From: Eunapius fragilis
Taxonomy: Eukaryota; Porifera; Demospongiae; Spongillida; Spongillidae
Direction of reading: 5' to 3'
Assembly (NCBI GenBank): GCA_963681505.1
Contig: OY811980.1
Span: forward strand, 1,013,042 to 1,077,041
DNA length: 64,000 nt
Of the stretch, positions 12,280 through 24,539 are shown one piece after another (position 1 is the stretch's first letter; each line of letters begins with the position of its first letter). Both the position numbers and the translations under genes were made by a program. The notes below the pieces were generated by a model. The model searched no databases, was not told the origin of the DNA, and saw nothing but the letters and a program-made list of their open reading frames with translations.

Positions 12280-15200
12280 TTCCATGATGGTCCACTGGTC
12301 CTCCATGATGGTCCACTGGTCCCCCATGATGGTCCACTGGTCCTCCATGATGGTCCACTGGTCCTCCATGATGGTCCACTGGTCCTCCATGATGGTCCTC
12401 TGGTCCTCCATGATGGTCCACTGGTCCTCCATGATGGTCCCCTCATCCTCCATGATGGTCCACTGGTCCTCCATGATGGTCCACTGGTCCTCCATGATGG
12501 TCATCTGGTCCTCCATGATGGTCCCCTGGTCCTCCATGATGGTCCCCTGGTCCTCCATGATGGTCCACTGGTCCTCCATGATGGTCCACTGGTCCTCCAT
12601 GATGGTCCACTGGTCCTCCATGATGGTCCACTGGTCCTCCATGATGGTCCACTGGTCCTCCACGATGGTCCTCTGGTCCTCCATGATGGTCCACTGGTCC
12701 TCCATGATGGTCCCCTCATCCTCCATGATGGTCCACTGGTCCTCCATGATGGTCCACTGGTCCTCCATGATGGTCCCCTGGTCCTCCATGATGGTCCCCT
12801 GGTCCTCCATGATGGTCCCCTGGTCCTCCATGATGGTCCACTGGTCCTCCATGATGGTCCACTGGTCCTCCATGATGGTCCACTGGTCCTCCATGATGGT
12901 CCCCTCATCCTCCATGATGGTCCACTGGTCCTCCATGATGGTCCACTGGTCCTCCATGATGGTCCACTGGTCCTCCATGATGGTCATCTGGTCCTCCATG
13001 ATGGTCTCCTGGTCCTCCATGATGGTCCCCTGGTCCTCCATGATGGTCCACTGGTCCTCCATGATGGTCCCCTGGTCCTCCATGATAGTCCCCTGGTCCT
13101 TCATGATGGTTCCCTGGTCCTCCATGATGGTCCAATGGTCCTCCATGATGGTCCCCTGGTCCTCCATGATGGTCCCCCGGTCCTCCATAATGGTCCCCTG
13201 GTCCTCCATGATGGCCCCCTGGTCCTCCATGATGGTCCCCTGGTCCTCCATGATGGTCCACTGGTCCTCCATGATGGTCTCCTGGTCCTCCATGATGGTC
13301 CACTGGTCCTCCATGATGGTCCACTGGTCCTCCATGATGGTCCACTGGTCCTCCATGATGGTCCACTGGTCCTCCATGATGGTCCCCTGGTCCTCCATGA
13401 TGGTCCACTGGTCCTCCATGATGGTCCCCTGGTCCTCCATGATGGTCCTCTGGTCCTCCATGATGGTCCCCTGGTCCTCCATGATGGTCCACTGGTCCTC
13501 CATGATGGTCCCCTGGTCCTCCATGATGGTCTCCTGGTCCTCCATGATGGTCCACTGGTCCTCCATGATGGTCCCCTGGTCCTCCATGATGGTCCACTGG
13601 TCCTCCATGATGGTCCCCTGGTCCTCCATGATGGTCCCCTGGTCCTCCATGATGGTCCAATGGTCCTCCATGACGGTCCCCTGGTCCTCCATGATGGTCC
13701 CCTGGTCCTCCATGATGGTCCCCTGGTCCTCCATGATGGTCCCCTGGTCCTCCATGATGGCCCCCTGGTCCTCCATGATGGTCCCCTGGTCCTCCATGAT
13801 GGTCCACTGGTCCTCCATGATGGTCCACTGGTCCTCCATGATGGTCCCCTGGTCCTCCATGATGGTCCACTGGTCCTCCATGATGGTCCACTGGTCCTCC
13901 ATGATGGTCCCCTGGTCCTCCATGATGGTCCACTGGTCCTCCATGATGGTCCCCTGGTTTTCCATGATGGTCCACTGGTCCTCCATGATGGTCCTCTGGT
14001 CCTCCATGATGGTCCACTGGTCCTCCATGATGGTTCCCTGGTCCTCCATGATGGTCCACTGGTCCTCCATGATGGTCCACTGGTCCTCCATGATGGTCCC
14101 CTGGTCCTCCATGATGGTCCACTGGTCCTCCATGATGGTCCACTGGTCCTCCATGATGGTCATCTGGTCCTCCATGATGGTCTCCTGGTCCTCCATGATG
14201 GTCCCCTGGTCCTCCATGATGGTCCACTGGTCCTCCATGATGGTCCCCTGGTCCTCCATGATAGTCCCCTGGTCCTTCATGATGGTTCCCTGGTCCTCCA
14301 TGATGGTCCAATGGTCCTCCATGATGGTCCCCTGGTCCTCCATGATGGTCCCCCGGTCCTCCATAATGGTCCCCTGGTCCTCCATGATGGCCCCCTGGTC
14401 CTCCATGATGGTCCCCTGGTCCTCCATGATGGTCCACTGGTCCTCCATGATGGTCTCCTGGTCCTCCATGATGGTCCACTGGTCCTCCATGATGGTCCAC
14501 TGGTCCTCCATGATGGTCCACTGGTCCTCCATGATGGTCCACTGGTCCTCCATGATGGTCCCCTGGTCCTCCATGATGGTCCACTGGTCCTCCATGATGG
14601 TCCCCTGGTCCTCCATGATGGTCCTCTGGTCCTCCATGATGGTCCCCTGGTCCTCCATGATGGTCCACTGGTCCTCCATGATGGTCCCCTGGTCCTCCAT
14701 GATGGTCTCCTGGTCCTCCATGATGGTCCACTGGTCCTCCATGATGGTCCCCTGGTCCTCCATGATGGTCCACTGGTCCTCCATGATGGTCCCCTGGTCC
14801 TCCATGATGGTCCCCTGGTCCTCCATGATGGTCCAATGGTCCTCCATGACGGTCCCCTGGTCCTCCATGATGGTCCCCTGGTCCTCCATGATGGTCCCCT
14901 GGTCCTCCATGATGGTCCCCTGGTCCTCCATGATGGCCCCCTGGTCCTCCATGATGGTCCCCTGGTCCTCCATGATGGTCCACTGGTCCTCCATGATGGT
15001 CCACTGGTCCTCCATGATGGTCCCCTGGTCCTCCATGATGGTCCACTGGTCCTCCATGATGGTCCACTGGTCCTCCATGATGGTCCCCTGGTCCTCCATG
15101 ATGGTCCACTGGTCCTCCATGATGGTCCCCTGGTTTTCCATGATGGTCCACTGGTCCTCCATGATGGTCCTCTGGTCCTCCATGATGGTCCACTGGTCCT

Positions 15201-15363
15201 CCATGATGGTTCCCTGGTCCTCCATGATGGTCCACTGGTCCTCCATGATGGTCCACTGGTCCTCCATGATGGTCCCCTGGTCCTCCATGATGGTCCACTG
15301 GTCCTCCATGATGGTCCACTGGTCCTCCATGATGGTCCCCTGGTCCTCCATGATGGTCCACTG
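12280..15363. repeat. 21-bp minisatellite array with higher-order repeat (unit 1)
   Basis: About 146 head-to-tail copies of a 21-bp unit of the type CATGATGGTCCACTGGTCCTC with variants at a few positions (ACT/CCC/CTC/ATC in the middle). Because 21 is divisible by 3, most frames stay open for thousands of bases, for example one reading LVLHDGP repeats. These frames share repeat units, lack a conserved start and exist on both strands, so I do not call a protein. The array is continued at 18,474-18,838 beyond a Gypsy insertion and corresponds to the shorter arrays at 41,500-43,655. Confidence 0.95.
12985..15336. repeat. 1,176-bp higher-order tandem duplication inside the minisatellite
   Basis: Variant units recur in the same order exactly 1,176 bp (56 units) apart. 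The ATC variant occurs at 12,985 and 14,161, the TTTTCC variant at 13,956 and 15,132, and the variants between them are in register. The two blocks look almost identical, pointing to a recent unequal exchange or replication event. Confidence 0.88.
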
Positions 15364-15419
15364 TGTAGTGTAGTGTATGAAGGGATTGGCTTCAGCAGAT
15401 TAAGCTTGATTGGTCTGCT

Positions 15420-18312
15420 ATGTGTCATTGGATCAGTCCTTCACAGGGTGACCAAATGGTCAAAACGTTGATGCACAAGTATGCTGATGTTTTCAAGGCT
15501 GAGCTAGGTACAACGAAAGGCATTAAAGCCATGTTGGTACTGAAGGCTGGAGTAGTACCAAAGTTTATCAGACCTAGACCTATACCCTTTGCTCTGAAGG
15601 AGGCAGTGGAGCAGGAACTTCGTCATCTTGAAGAGCAAGGAATATTGAGAAGGATAACACACAGTTCTTGGGCTGCTCCAATTGTGGTGGTCCCAAAGAA
15701 GGATGGCAGAGTTCGATTGTGTGGCGACTACAAGATGACTATTAACCAGTATTTGGAGGTGGACCGCTATCCTCTGCCAAAGCCAAATGACTTGTTTGCC
15801 ACCTTAGCAGGAGGACAAAAGTTTTCAAAAATTGATCTGTCTCAAGCATACCAGCAGTTGGTTTTGGAAGAAGAGTCTTGTGAGTTGGTGGTCATAAACA
15901 CACATATTGGGTTGTTCAGTTATACACGCCTTCCTTTCGGGGTGGCTTCCGCCCCTGCATTGTTTCAGCGGGCAATGGACTCCATTTTGATGACATTTTA
16001 GTGACAGGAAAGGATGATGCCCAACACATGCAGGCTTTGGAGCAGGTGTTAAGCAGGTTACAGAAAGCAGGCTTGACCATACAGAAGAACAAGTGTGTTT
16101 TTATGGCAAAGTCTGTGGAATACCTTGGCCATGTTGTTGATGCAGAGGGATTACATACAACTCCAGAAAAGTTGAAGGCTATCCTTGAGGCTCCTGCACC
16201 AAAGGATCTAAATCAGATGCGATCATTCTTGGGTTTGGTTAATTACTATGCCAGGTTCATACCAAACTTGTCAACGGTGCTTCATCCCCTGAATAGATTG
16301 TTGAGAAAAGATGTCTCTTGGGAATGGGATGAATTGTGTGAAGAAGCATTCCAGTTAGCGAAGCAAAGCCTGGCATCTAGTCGAGTTCTGGTTCACTATG
16401 ATCCAACTCTGCCGCTAAAATTGGCTGGTGGTGCATCAGAGTATGGAGTCGGAGCTGTACTCTCACATGTGTGTCCTGACGGGTCAGAGAGGCCGGTTGC
16501 ACTTGCATCCAGAACACTGTCATCTAGCGAGAGAAATTATGCACAACTGGAAAAAGAAGCTCTTTCCTTAATATTCGGTGTTCGTAAATTCCACCAGTAT
16601 CTGTATGGACGTCCATTTACTCTGTATACAGATCACAAGCTGTTAACTACCATTTTGGGATCAAAGGCAGGTATTCCTACCCTGGCTGCTGCTCGACTTC
16701 AAATGTGGGCATTGTTGCTATCCACATATCAGTATACTATTGAGTACCGTTCAACGGCTTGTCATGCAAATGCTGATGGCTTGTCACGGTTGCCTTTGCA
16801 AAGTACAGGAGAGGAGGAGGATGTGACAGCAGCAACAGTTTTCAATGTGGCACAGTTGGAAAGTTTGCCTGTGACAGCTGAGCAGTTGAGAGCGGCAACA
16901 GGGTGTGACCAAATTTTAGGCAAAGTGCTGTTGTTAACACAGAAAGGTTGGCCTACTAAAGTGAATGATGATCTGAAGCCATACTGGATTGGGCGAGATG
17001 AGATAACCATTGAAAGCGGTTGCTTGTTGTGGGGGGTGCGAGTGCTGGTGCCTAAGAAGTTGCAGGGAAGAGTACTTGAGGAATTGCACAAAGGTCACCC
17101 TGGGACGTCACGAATGAAGTCGTTAGCCCGAGGTTATTTGTGGTGGCCAGGGTTGGACACGGAGTTAGAACATCTAGCAAAATCGTGCATTCCTTGTCAA
17201 GAAGTCAAGTTGACTCCACCTGCAGCTCCATTGCATCCATGGGTGTGGCCATCATTACCCTGGCAACGTATTCATGTTGATTTCACAGGCCCATTCCTGG
17301 GACAGCAGTTCTTGATAGTGGTAGATGCGCATTCAAAATGGCCTGAGGTTATACCAATGGCATCATCCACAACCGCAGCCAGGACCATTGAGGCACTGCG
17401 ACTGTTATTTGCATCATATGGTGTACCAAACCAGTTGGTCTCGGACAACGGTCCACAGTTTGTATCAAAGGATTTGCTGAGTTCATGGCTGGGAATGCTG
17501 TGAAGCATATTCGGGTGGCACCATATCATCCAGCTTCAAATGGATTGGCAGAACGGTTTGTACAAACATTCAAGAAAGCAATGTCAGCAGCAAGGAACGA
17601 CGGAGCTTCATTGAGTCAGAAATTGTGCCGTTTCTTGTTGACTTACTGTAGTACTCCTCATGCAACTACTCAAGTCGCTCCTTGTGAACTATTCCTTAAA
17701 CGTAATATCCGGACCCGGTTGGATGCAATCCGTCCAAATTATTCAGGCACAGTATGTGACAAGCAAGCTCTACAGAAAGAGTTACACGATCGTCATGCAA
17801 GGAGCAGGGAATTTGAAATTGGACAGAAAGTGATGGCGAAGAATTTCCTGCAGGGACCACTGTGGGTGGCAGGAGTTATCTCTGAGTGTAAAGGTCTGTT
17901 AACTTACTTGGTTGAGGTGGAACCTCATGTGTTTTGGAGGCGTCATGTTGATCATATCAAGCATCGCCATGAAGCAGAGTCAGTAACACCCACAGAGAAT
18001 GATCACAGTGTCACTTATGAAGACACACTGCCAGAAAATAGTGCTAAGGATGTCAGTAATGAAAAAAAGGTCGCAGAAAAGTTACCATCTCCTGATTCAA
18101 TGCTGCTACCATCACATCAGGCTGTGCAGGCCTCTGATGAACCAGTGGTACCAGTTGTGGTGGAACCGGATGATGGAAAGACAGGTTCGAGCAAGTCAAC
18201 CACAACTACTCCAAAGACAGTGACAGTCCCTGAAATGCACTCTCAGCAACCTTGTTACCCGATGAGGCAAAGGAAACCCCCTGACTATTATGGAAGAGGA
18301 AAACAGACTTAA
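15420..18312 (+). pseudogene. Gypsy pol remnant: reverse transcriptase, RNase H, integrase
   Basis: Three frames together cover pol. Bases 15,420-16,001 hold the RT palm (LDLSQAY-like KIDLSQAYQQL, LPFGVASAPALFQ) and end in a stop where the YxDD region should be; only the DD part survives. Bases 16,001-17,503 hold RT thumb, RNase H (TDHKLL), the integrase zinc finger (HPGTSRMK, CIPCQ) and the catalytic core with DAHSKWPE and SDNGPQF. A one-base shift near 17,475 moves the remainder to 17,485-18,312, with the NGLAERF segment carrying the catalytic glutamate and a chromatin-proximal C-terminal domain. Two lesions and the lost RT motif mean no functional enzyme. Confidence 0.9.
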
Positions 18313-18323
18313 GTGGAGAGGAG

Positions 18324-18473
18324 TGTAGTGTAGTGTATGAACCATATGGTGTGCATGAATTAGAGTGCACATGTGCAGGACAGTGTTAGACTGGTAGAGC
18401 CAGCAGCAGGCTGCGGGTGTGTCATTGTGCTGTCCTTTTGTGATATATATACTCTTATTGCTGCGTTACTACA
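18324..18473 (+). repeat. 3' LTR of the Gypsy element (150 bp)
   Basis: Starts TGTAGTGTAGTGTATGAA like the 5' remnant at 15,364-15,381, follows a polypurine tract and ends TTACTACA at the target duplication. Confidence 0.85.
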
Positions 18474-18838
18474 CACTGGTCCTCCATGATGGTCCCCTGG
18501 TCCTCCATGATGGTCCCCTGGTCCTCCATTATGGTCCACTGGTCCTCCATGATGGTCCCCTGGTCCTCCATGATGGTCCCCTGGTCCTCCATTATGGTCC
18601 ACTGGTCCTCCATGATGGTCCCCTGGTCCTCCATGATGGTCCACTGGTCCTCCATGATGGTCCACTGGTCCTCTATGATGGTCCACTGGTCCTCCATGAT
18701 GGTCCCCTGGTCCTCCATGATGGTCCCCTGGTCCTCCATGATGGTCCACTGGTCCTCCATGATGATCCCCTGGTCCTCCATGATGTCCTCCATGATGTCC
18801 TCCATGATGGTCCACTGGTCCTCCATGATGGTCCCCTG
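18474..18838. repeat. 21-bp minisatellite, distal part in unit 1
   Basis: About 17 units of the same 21-bp repeat, continuing the array across the Gypsy insertion. It is interrupted at 18,838 by the composite element. Confidence 0.93.
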
Positions 18839-20139
18839 CACAGGAAAAAGTTATAAACATCCAGCCTGGATTTTTTTGGCTGGTTTTTAACAAAAACCCA
18901 TCCTAATAGCGTAAAAACCATCCTGAGATTGAACGTCCAGGGTGGGAATAGTGTAAAATCCGTGTTGTTCTACCCTCGAACAAAACCCATGTTGAAGTAT
19001 GAGTCTGAACCTGCGGCAGCTGGTTCAATATAGGATTGATTGAGGGTTGATGAAGTCATTAATAAAACTTCACTAGCGTATGGTGGGACAACGGAGAAAC
19101 GGATCGCTTATCTCTATCGCTGTGGAATGAGAGCACAACGATCTACAGCTCTACGTTGGTTCCGTGTCATAAAACGGTGTGGTTATAGAGAAACAACCTG
19201 TTTCTCGTGCCCAGTCCTAAAATAATTATTGGTCGTCGTTGTCTTCTTCTTCTTAGGAAGGTACGAGCGGTTTTGAAGAACGGAAATAGTACCAATCACT
19301 TTGAAATTTACCGGCACGTTATCCTTACATGTCATATAGATACATATATATCAAGTTCTATTTAATAATGATATTAATTTCAATTTTCCAGTAGGATTTC
19401 TGTCACACTTGTTTCCGTGCTTTTTACACCACCATTGGTCAATCCTATATACTAACAACTCTCTCGTTAGAGAATGTTTTTACTTGTAACAACTAAACTA
19501 CTGCACCAAATAAATTTAGTGCAGGTTAGTATACTGCCTAAAATTATTAATAGGCCATATTTAGCCATTACTCAGGCATGCGCTGTTCACTGGTGTTTGC
19601 GGCCCAATGTTTTGTGGACACCAGATCCGTTTTCCTGAAATGATGATGTCATGCCCTTAACAACGACCTTGACAACCGAAGACCTTTGGAACGTGAGATC
19701 ACACAAAAACACCGATGGACTAATCGGCATTTTAACACGGTACAAGGAAAGGAACACCTTTTTTCTATTTGTGTCGCAAACCACGAGGCGTAGTCAACTT
19801 GCTACAGCAAGCTACGGACCCTGAAAGCGGGTTAGTCTTTGCGCACCTCTTCGATACAGAAGCGATTCTCCACGCCTGCGACAATAGGAAATCAGAAATA
19901 AAGGTTGTTTCGTAAAGGGAACTAAAGGTACTAATAGATATTTGCAATGGTTTGTAGCCACAGTTTTTTTCTGACAGCGAACAAATGTACTAAAAGTTAG
20001 CAAGAAATACCGGGAGTATCGTTACTATGCTTGGTTACTAGTAGGTCCTAATGTGGGATTGGCGGCGCGTTATGTAGGGCAATGAACAGCAGTTGTTATT
20101 TCATAGTTCAGAGCAACTGTTGGATCTTACTTATGTCTT

Positions 20140-20290
20140 ACTACCATCTCATCTTGGTCACCAATACCAGCCTCATCTCAGCCACCAGTACCAGTCTTAT
20201 CTCAGCCACCAGTACCAGCCTCATCTCAGCCACCTGTACCAGTCTCATCTTGGCCACCAGTACCAGCCTCATCTCAGGCACCCTGTACCA
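20140..20290. repeat. 24-bp minisatellite (CAGCCACCAGTACCAGCCTCATCT type), block 1
   Basis: About six copies of a 24-bp unit containing CCAGTACCAGCCTCATCTC. A second block of the same unit is at 20,780-21,170. Confidence 0.85.
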
Positions 20291-20317
20291 TGGGCCCCCT
20301 CCCCACTTCGGGACTAA

Positions 20318-20765
20318 ATGACGACCCCCCCCCCCCCCCTTGTAATAAAAGTTTACATACATGCGCACCCCCCACTGGCTGAATTGGCTGGAATCAGCCG
20401 AAAGCAGACAGACAGCCCCCACCCCGCTGGTTGAATCAGCCGAAAGCGGACAGCGGCCCCCCCCCCCCCCGTTCTGGTTGAATCAGCCAAAAGCGGACAG
20501 CACCCCCCCTCTCCCCCCCGCTGGTTGAATCAGCCGAAAGCGGACAGCGGCCCCCCCCCCCCCCCCCCCGTGCTGGTTGAATCAGCGAATAGCAGACAGC
20601 ATCCCCCCTCTCCCCCCCGCTGGTTGAATTGGCCGAAAGCAGACAGCAACACCCCCCCCCCCCCCCCCCCCAACCTGGTTGAAATCCACTGAAAGCGGAC
20701 AACATATTCATGGCTGTCAAATGGCGCCCCCTTTGCCCTATTCTGCCCCCCCCCCCCCCCTTCCA
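20318..20765. repeat. Array of 60-90 bp units each ending in a long poly(C) tract
   Basis: Five to six units share GCTGGTTGAATCAGCCGAAAG and CGGACAGC followed by runs of 10-20 cytosines. The opposite strand is a series of poly(G) tracts. The GCAGACAGC-C(n) motif also occurs at 23,655-23,708 and in the MITE at 41,897-42,235. Confidence 0.8.
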
Positions 20766-20779
20766 GAAAAGCTGGGGGT

Positions 20780-21170
20780 GCCCATGGTACCAGCCTCATT
20801 TCAGCCACCTGTCATCTCAGCCACCGGTACCAGTCTCATCTCAGCCACCTGTACCAACCTCATCTCAGCCACCTTTACCAGTCTCATCTCAGTCACCTTT
20901 ACCAGTCTTATCTCAGCCAGTACCAACCTCATCTCAGCCACCTGTACCAGTCTTATCTCAGCCAGTACCAACTTCATCTCAGCCACCTGTACCCGTCGAA
21001 TCTCAGCCAGTACCAGCCTCATTTCAGCCACCTGTCATCTCAGCCACCAATACCAGGCTCATCCCATCCACTTGTCATCTCAGCCACCAGTACCAGCCTC
21101 ATCTCAGCCACCAGTACAGCCTCATCTCAGCCACCTGTACCCTCATCTCAGCTATTAATACCACCCTCAT
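20780..21170. repeat. 24-bp minisatellite, block 2
   Basis: About 16 degenerate copies of the GTACCAGTCTCATCTCAGCCACC unit, some shortened to 21 or 15 bp. It is separated from block 1 by the poly(C) array. Confidence 0.85.
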
Positions 21171-21894
21171 AACTTGTTTGCATTGATAACAAAATTTGAG
21201 TGCATGGGTAGATGTTGTTAATAGAATACCAAGTGTAAATCTGCTGCAAACTCTGTGCATTGATTTGAACGCTTTGGTTTATTATCAGGTGCCACAAGCA
21301 AGCGACCACACACCCTGCATCGCTCCTGACCTTTGTTAATGTAGTGATGCTCCATTCAAACCGCACCGATTATTCCAAAAATACACACGCCGCGTAGGTT
21401 GGTAAAACAAAACTGTGGCTTGTTCTAATTGTTATAAATATGCTTCTTGATCTGTCTTGTTAATGTCATAACTCGCTGACCTAAATCCTATTGTCGCTGT
21501 CTTTGCTACACACGATCAAAGTACCTATCAGTTACCGCCTCCATCACATGGGCGTATAAAAACGATGCGCAACGATTCGAGTAATATTGTAGGTTGTGCG
21601 CGTTGGAGATTTTCCTTAGTGCGATGATAGGAAGTACGAAAGATCAAATCATCTCAAAGCTATGACTTGAAAAAGCACGAAATGTGGTTTACAAAAAGTA
21701 CGATTTATAATGAGCTCTACAATTTAAAAATTTTACACCATCCAAAAGGATACCGTATTAGCCAATTATCTGAATTGTGTCCAGCCGCAAACAGCAGTGT
21801 GTTATATTGTGTGTGCCTATTTCAATTTTCCAGTAAGATTTCTGTCACTCTTGTTTCCGTGCTTTTTACACCACCATTGGTCAATCAACAACTC

Positions 21895-22220
21895 TCTCGT
21901 TATCCCGAAAAGAAGAAGGGCTTAGGCCTCTGTACGCGACAGCTACAAGGCCGATATTGAAATCTATAAGTCTTAGTGATCTGCTAAAATGTGGCGATAC
22001 GAAGAGGACCTCGAGGAGAACCGTGCTGCTAAAAGGCAGCGATATGAAGAGGACCTCGAGAGAAACCGCGCTGCTAAAAGGCAGAAATACGAGCTGCCAT
22101 TAAAGCATCTGAAAGGAGTCGGTATTGGAATGACCCCGCTGTCCGATTGGCTAAATGTGCTGCCGAGAGGACGCGGTACCGCAGGGGTCACAGAACTACC
22201 ACTACCACCCAAAGGTATGT
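21895..22220 (+). pseudogene. Remnant of a KAD/RQRYEEDLE-repeat protein of the composite element
   Basis: In shifting frames this encodes short lysine/arginine/glutamate repeats: ASVRDSYKADIE, then RYEEDLEENRAAKRQ twice, then AAIKASERSRYWNDPA. The same modular repeats occur in unnamed reading frames of repetitive elements in other basal animals, as far as I recall. Frameshifts break it here. A related, longer copy in inverted orientation is at 26,100-26,757. Confidence 0.5.
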
Positions 22221-22599
22221 TATGGCATGTTGTATTAAAAAGCTGTGCATGCAACATTTGTACAGCAGAGTCGGGCGGCCTTACTACCGCGTTTGGTCGG
22301 GCTTGTCACCCTACTATTATTTTAATCTGATAAGACTTCCTTATCTGAAGCCTTGTCTAGTCGTGTATGTTGCAACTGTATGAATATAATTGCAGATGCA
22401 AGGTAGATGATAACTGCAACCATATCCTTCTCCCATATAGACCCCTTTTGGCGATAAGTGGCTGCTATGAATATTCACTATGAATATAGTTATTACGTGG
22501 CAACCGTTGCTATCCTCCATTTTGACGGGCAAAATTTCATTGTGTTGTATTAGATCCCATTGTGTTTTGCGTTGTATACGAGATCCCATTGTGTTAACG

Positions 22600-23016
22600 A
22601 TGCCAGAATCGTGTTGTTTCGTAGGATGTACGAATAGAAGGTCTAAAGGATCTGGAAAAAGATTCTTTAGAGTTCCAGCAGATCGAATTCAGCGACAGAG
22701 ATGGATTGCTGCCATTAATCGTAAACACTGGATGCCAACCATACATACCAGAATCTGCAGTGATCATTTTAACACAGGTGAGTTACCCTTTTGCACAATA
22801 CTTTAGACTAGTTTCTCACACATTTCACACAGTCATCATAATGTATGTCTTATTCCAATGTAGGCGCACCTTTAAGGATCCATGTCATCCTGATTTTGCT
22901 CCATCACAATGCAGCGTAAAAAATGGTTCAGTATCATCAAACAAACAGTCTTTTGCTCGTCTGGTTAGAACTCAGACCCGTAGTCGGCATGCAAGCCTGC
23001 ATGATGAATGTGTCTA
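22600..23016 (+). pseudogene. ISL2EU transposase, N-terminal THAP zinc finger exons
   Basis: Exon 22,600-22,778 begins MPESCCFVGCTNRR and carries the C2CH THAP signature (Cys pair, conserved Trp in QRQRWIAAI, then CSDHF). A GTGAGT donor follows, with an acceptor near 22,863. The next segment has KDPCHPDFAPS, the usual end of a THAP domain, but in a shifted frame, so a one-base lesion or an unusual splice is present. The rest of the transposase is 4 kb away at 27,250, beyond the nested insertion. THAP domains bind the transposon's own ends. Confidence 0.85.
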
Positions 23017-23224
23017 ATAAGCCTACAATGTGCAACTTGAAGCACCCTGTACTTACTTAGGTTACAGAAATGTGATGCAACAAAGAGTGTACAAAGTAAT
23101 ATGCAGATGCAGCACACTAGAGCAGTTGAAATCCAGGCTTCCATTAATAGTGCAGATATGGTCTGTTCACATTCTATTATGCTACAAGTAAATAAAAACA
23201 TTCTCTAACGAGAGAGTTGTTGGT

Positions 23225-23515
23225 ACAAGTAAATAAAAAACATTCTCTATGAGAAAGTTGGTGGCATATAGGATTTGAAGACATGGTGGTGTAAAAAGGA
23301 AGGAAACAAGGGTCTAATAATAAGGGAAAATGGAATAGTCCTATATTTAGCACACGAACAACATACTATATCCTACATATAGAAATGTGCTAAATATAGG
23401 ACTATTCCATTTTCCCTTATTATTAGACCCTTGTTTCCTTCCTTTTTACACCACCATGTCTTCAAATCCTATATGCCACCAACTTTCTCATAGAGAATGT
23501 TTTTTATTTACTTGT
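23225..23515. repeat. 291-bp perfect hairpin element
   Basis: The two arms, about 131 bp each, are identical inverted copies from ACAAGTAAATAAAAAACATT inwards to TATATTTAGCACA, around a loop of about 29 bp. Related but diverged hairpins are at 24,540-24,815 and 31,774-32,070, with half copies at 19,380-19,500 and 21,815-21,905. This is a MITE-like family with almost no unique interior. Confidence 0.9.
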
Positions 23516-23670
23516 TTCATTGATTTTTATTCATACCCGATTATGAGCCGTATAGCATGTTAAGTAATCCATCTTGATATGAGAGGAAGGAGAGGTTATT
23601 AATTGTCGCCCCAGCGCGATCGAACCCACGAACGCATTTTGTATCGGGCCAGACTGAAGCAGACAGCACC

Positions 23671-23673
23671 CTC

Positions 23674-23707
<34 letters not shown>

Positions 23708-23708
23708 T
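23671..23708 (+). repeat. Poly(C) tract of about 33 bp
   Basis: Uninterrupted cytosine run after the word GAAGCAGACAGCACCCTCTC. It is the longest homopolymer in the window. Confidence 0.9.
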
Positions 23709-24539
23709 TCCTACAGTCTACTAATCGCATCTCGATACCTTGCGCGTCGAGAGGTCCGTTTCTTTTCAGGCTCTGCTCGATATTTTTCACGTTGAGAGGC
23801 CCGCTTCTTTTCAGGCTCTGCTTTGTAGTTCCGCTCGGGCTGAATCTAATACGTCGACTCTAGTTTTGAGGTACTATGCTCGTCGTCTTTTCCTGACGTG
23901 AAGGCATTTTGAAAAAAAAAAAAAGAACTTCACTAAGTTACAAAGAGCGTCAAACTTACAACGATCGAATAACAAGAACGATTATAGTACGCACGTGCAC
24001 GTTGTTAAAAATACATAATCGCCACAGTTAATTACCACTACGTGTAGTGCCCAGACCGTACACATTTGATTACATGATGTATACTGCTAATACTTCGTAT
24101 AAAGAGCGAAGTAGGACCTATCCGCGTCGTGTCAGTGCAGTAAGCTTAACTATACGTGATTTGCTAACACAACCACCGATATATGTCATGTAGCCTCGAG
24201 ACGTTTTGACCACAGAAGCGAAAATGCCAGCGAATTCTGAAGCCATTGGTGTGATTTTCATTTCTTAAAAGTGTTCCTATCCCGAGTTATGCGTGGTCAA
24301 GAACAAGAAGAAGAAGAAGAAGAAGAACGAGAAATACGTGGGACTGGGTACGAGTTTCGAAAATTGTTTTGTTCTCTACAACCACGCGGTTCTGTGACAT
24401 CAAACAAACACGAAACTACTTGTTGTTACCTTCTTGTACGACGACGATAACAAGATAAGCCATCCGCTCGTCGGGAGTCTTGTTAGAAGCGGGTCGCGTT
24501 TTTTAAATGACATTCATAATCGGGGTCAAATCCTATATG

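Larger units (their letters stand above)
15364..18473 (+). mobile_element. Ty3/Gypsy LTR retrotransposon, internally deleted, inside the minisatellite
   Basis: The element begins TGTAGTGTAGTG at 15,364 and ends TTACTACA at 18,473, with inverted termini TGTAGT/ACTACA. It is flanked by a perfect 5-bp target duplication CACTG (15,359-15,363 and 18,474-18,478); removing the element and one CACTG restores an exact minisatellite unit. Only about 18 bp of the 5' LTR remain before the sequence jumps into pol, so gag and protease are missing. A purine-rich polypurine tract (about 18,311-18,323) directly precedes the 3' LTR. The deletion of one LTR and gag makes it non-autonomous. Confidence 0.9.
18839..22438. 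other. Left arm of the composite, no intact gene
   Basis: Contains the left TIR (to about 19,020), a segment 19,020-19,400 that recurs inverted at 26,860-27,245, half of a hairpin element (19,380-19,500), two minisatellites, a poly(C) array and the remnant of a KAD-repeat reading frame (21,895-22,220). Much of the arm occurs as an inverted, diverged copy at 25,830-27,245. Confidence 0.6.

Noticed and set aside
15364-15420. Full-length 5' LTR at the first Gypsy
   Set aside because: Identity with the 3' LTR stops after about 18 bp; the sequence then enters pol-flanking DNA, so only a remnant is present.
12121-15471. 1,116-codon frame of LVLHDGP repeats, and equally long frames on the other strand
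   Set aside because: The 21-bp unit keeps nearly all frames open, the same units recur without flanking coding sequence in unit 2, and nothing resembles a start or domain. Treated as a minisatellite, not genes.
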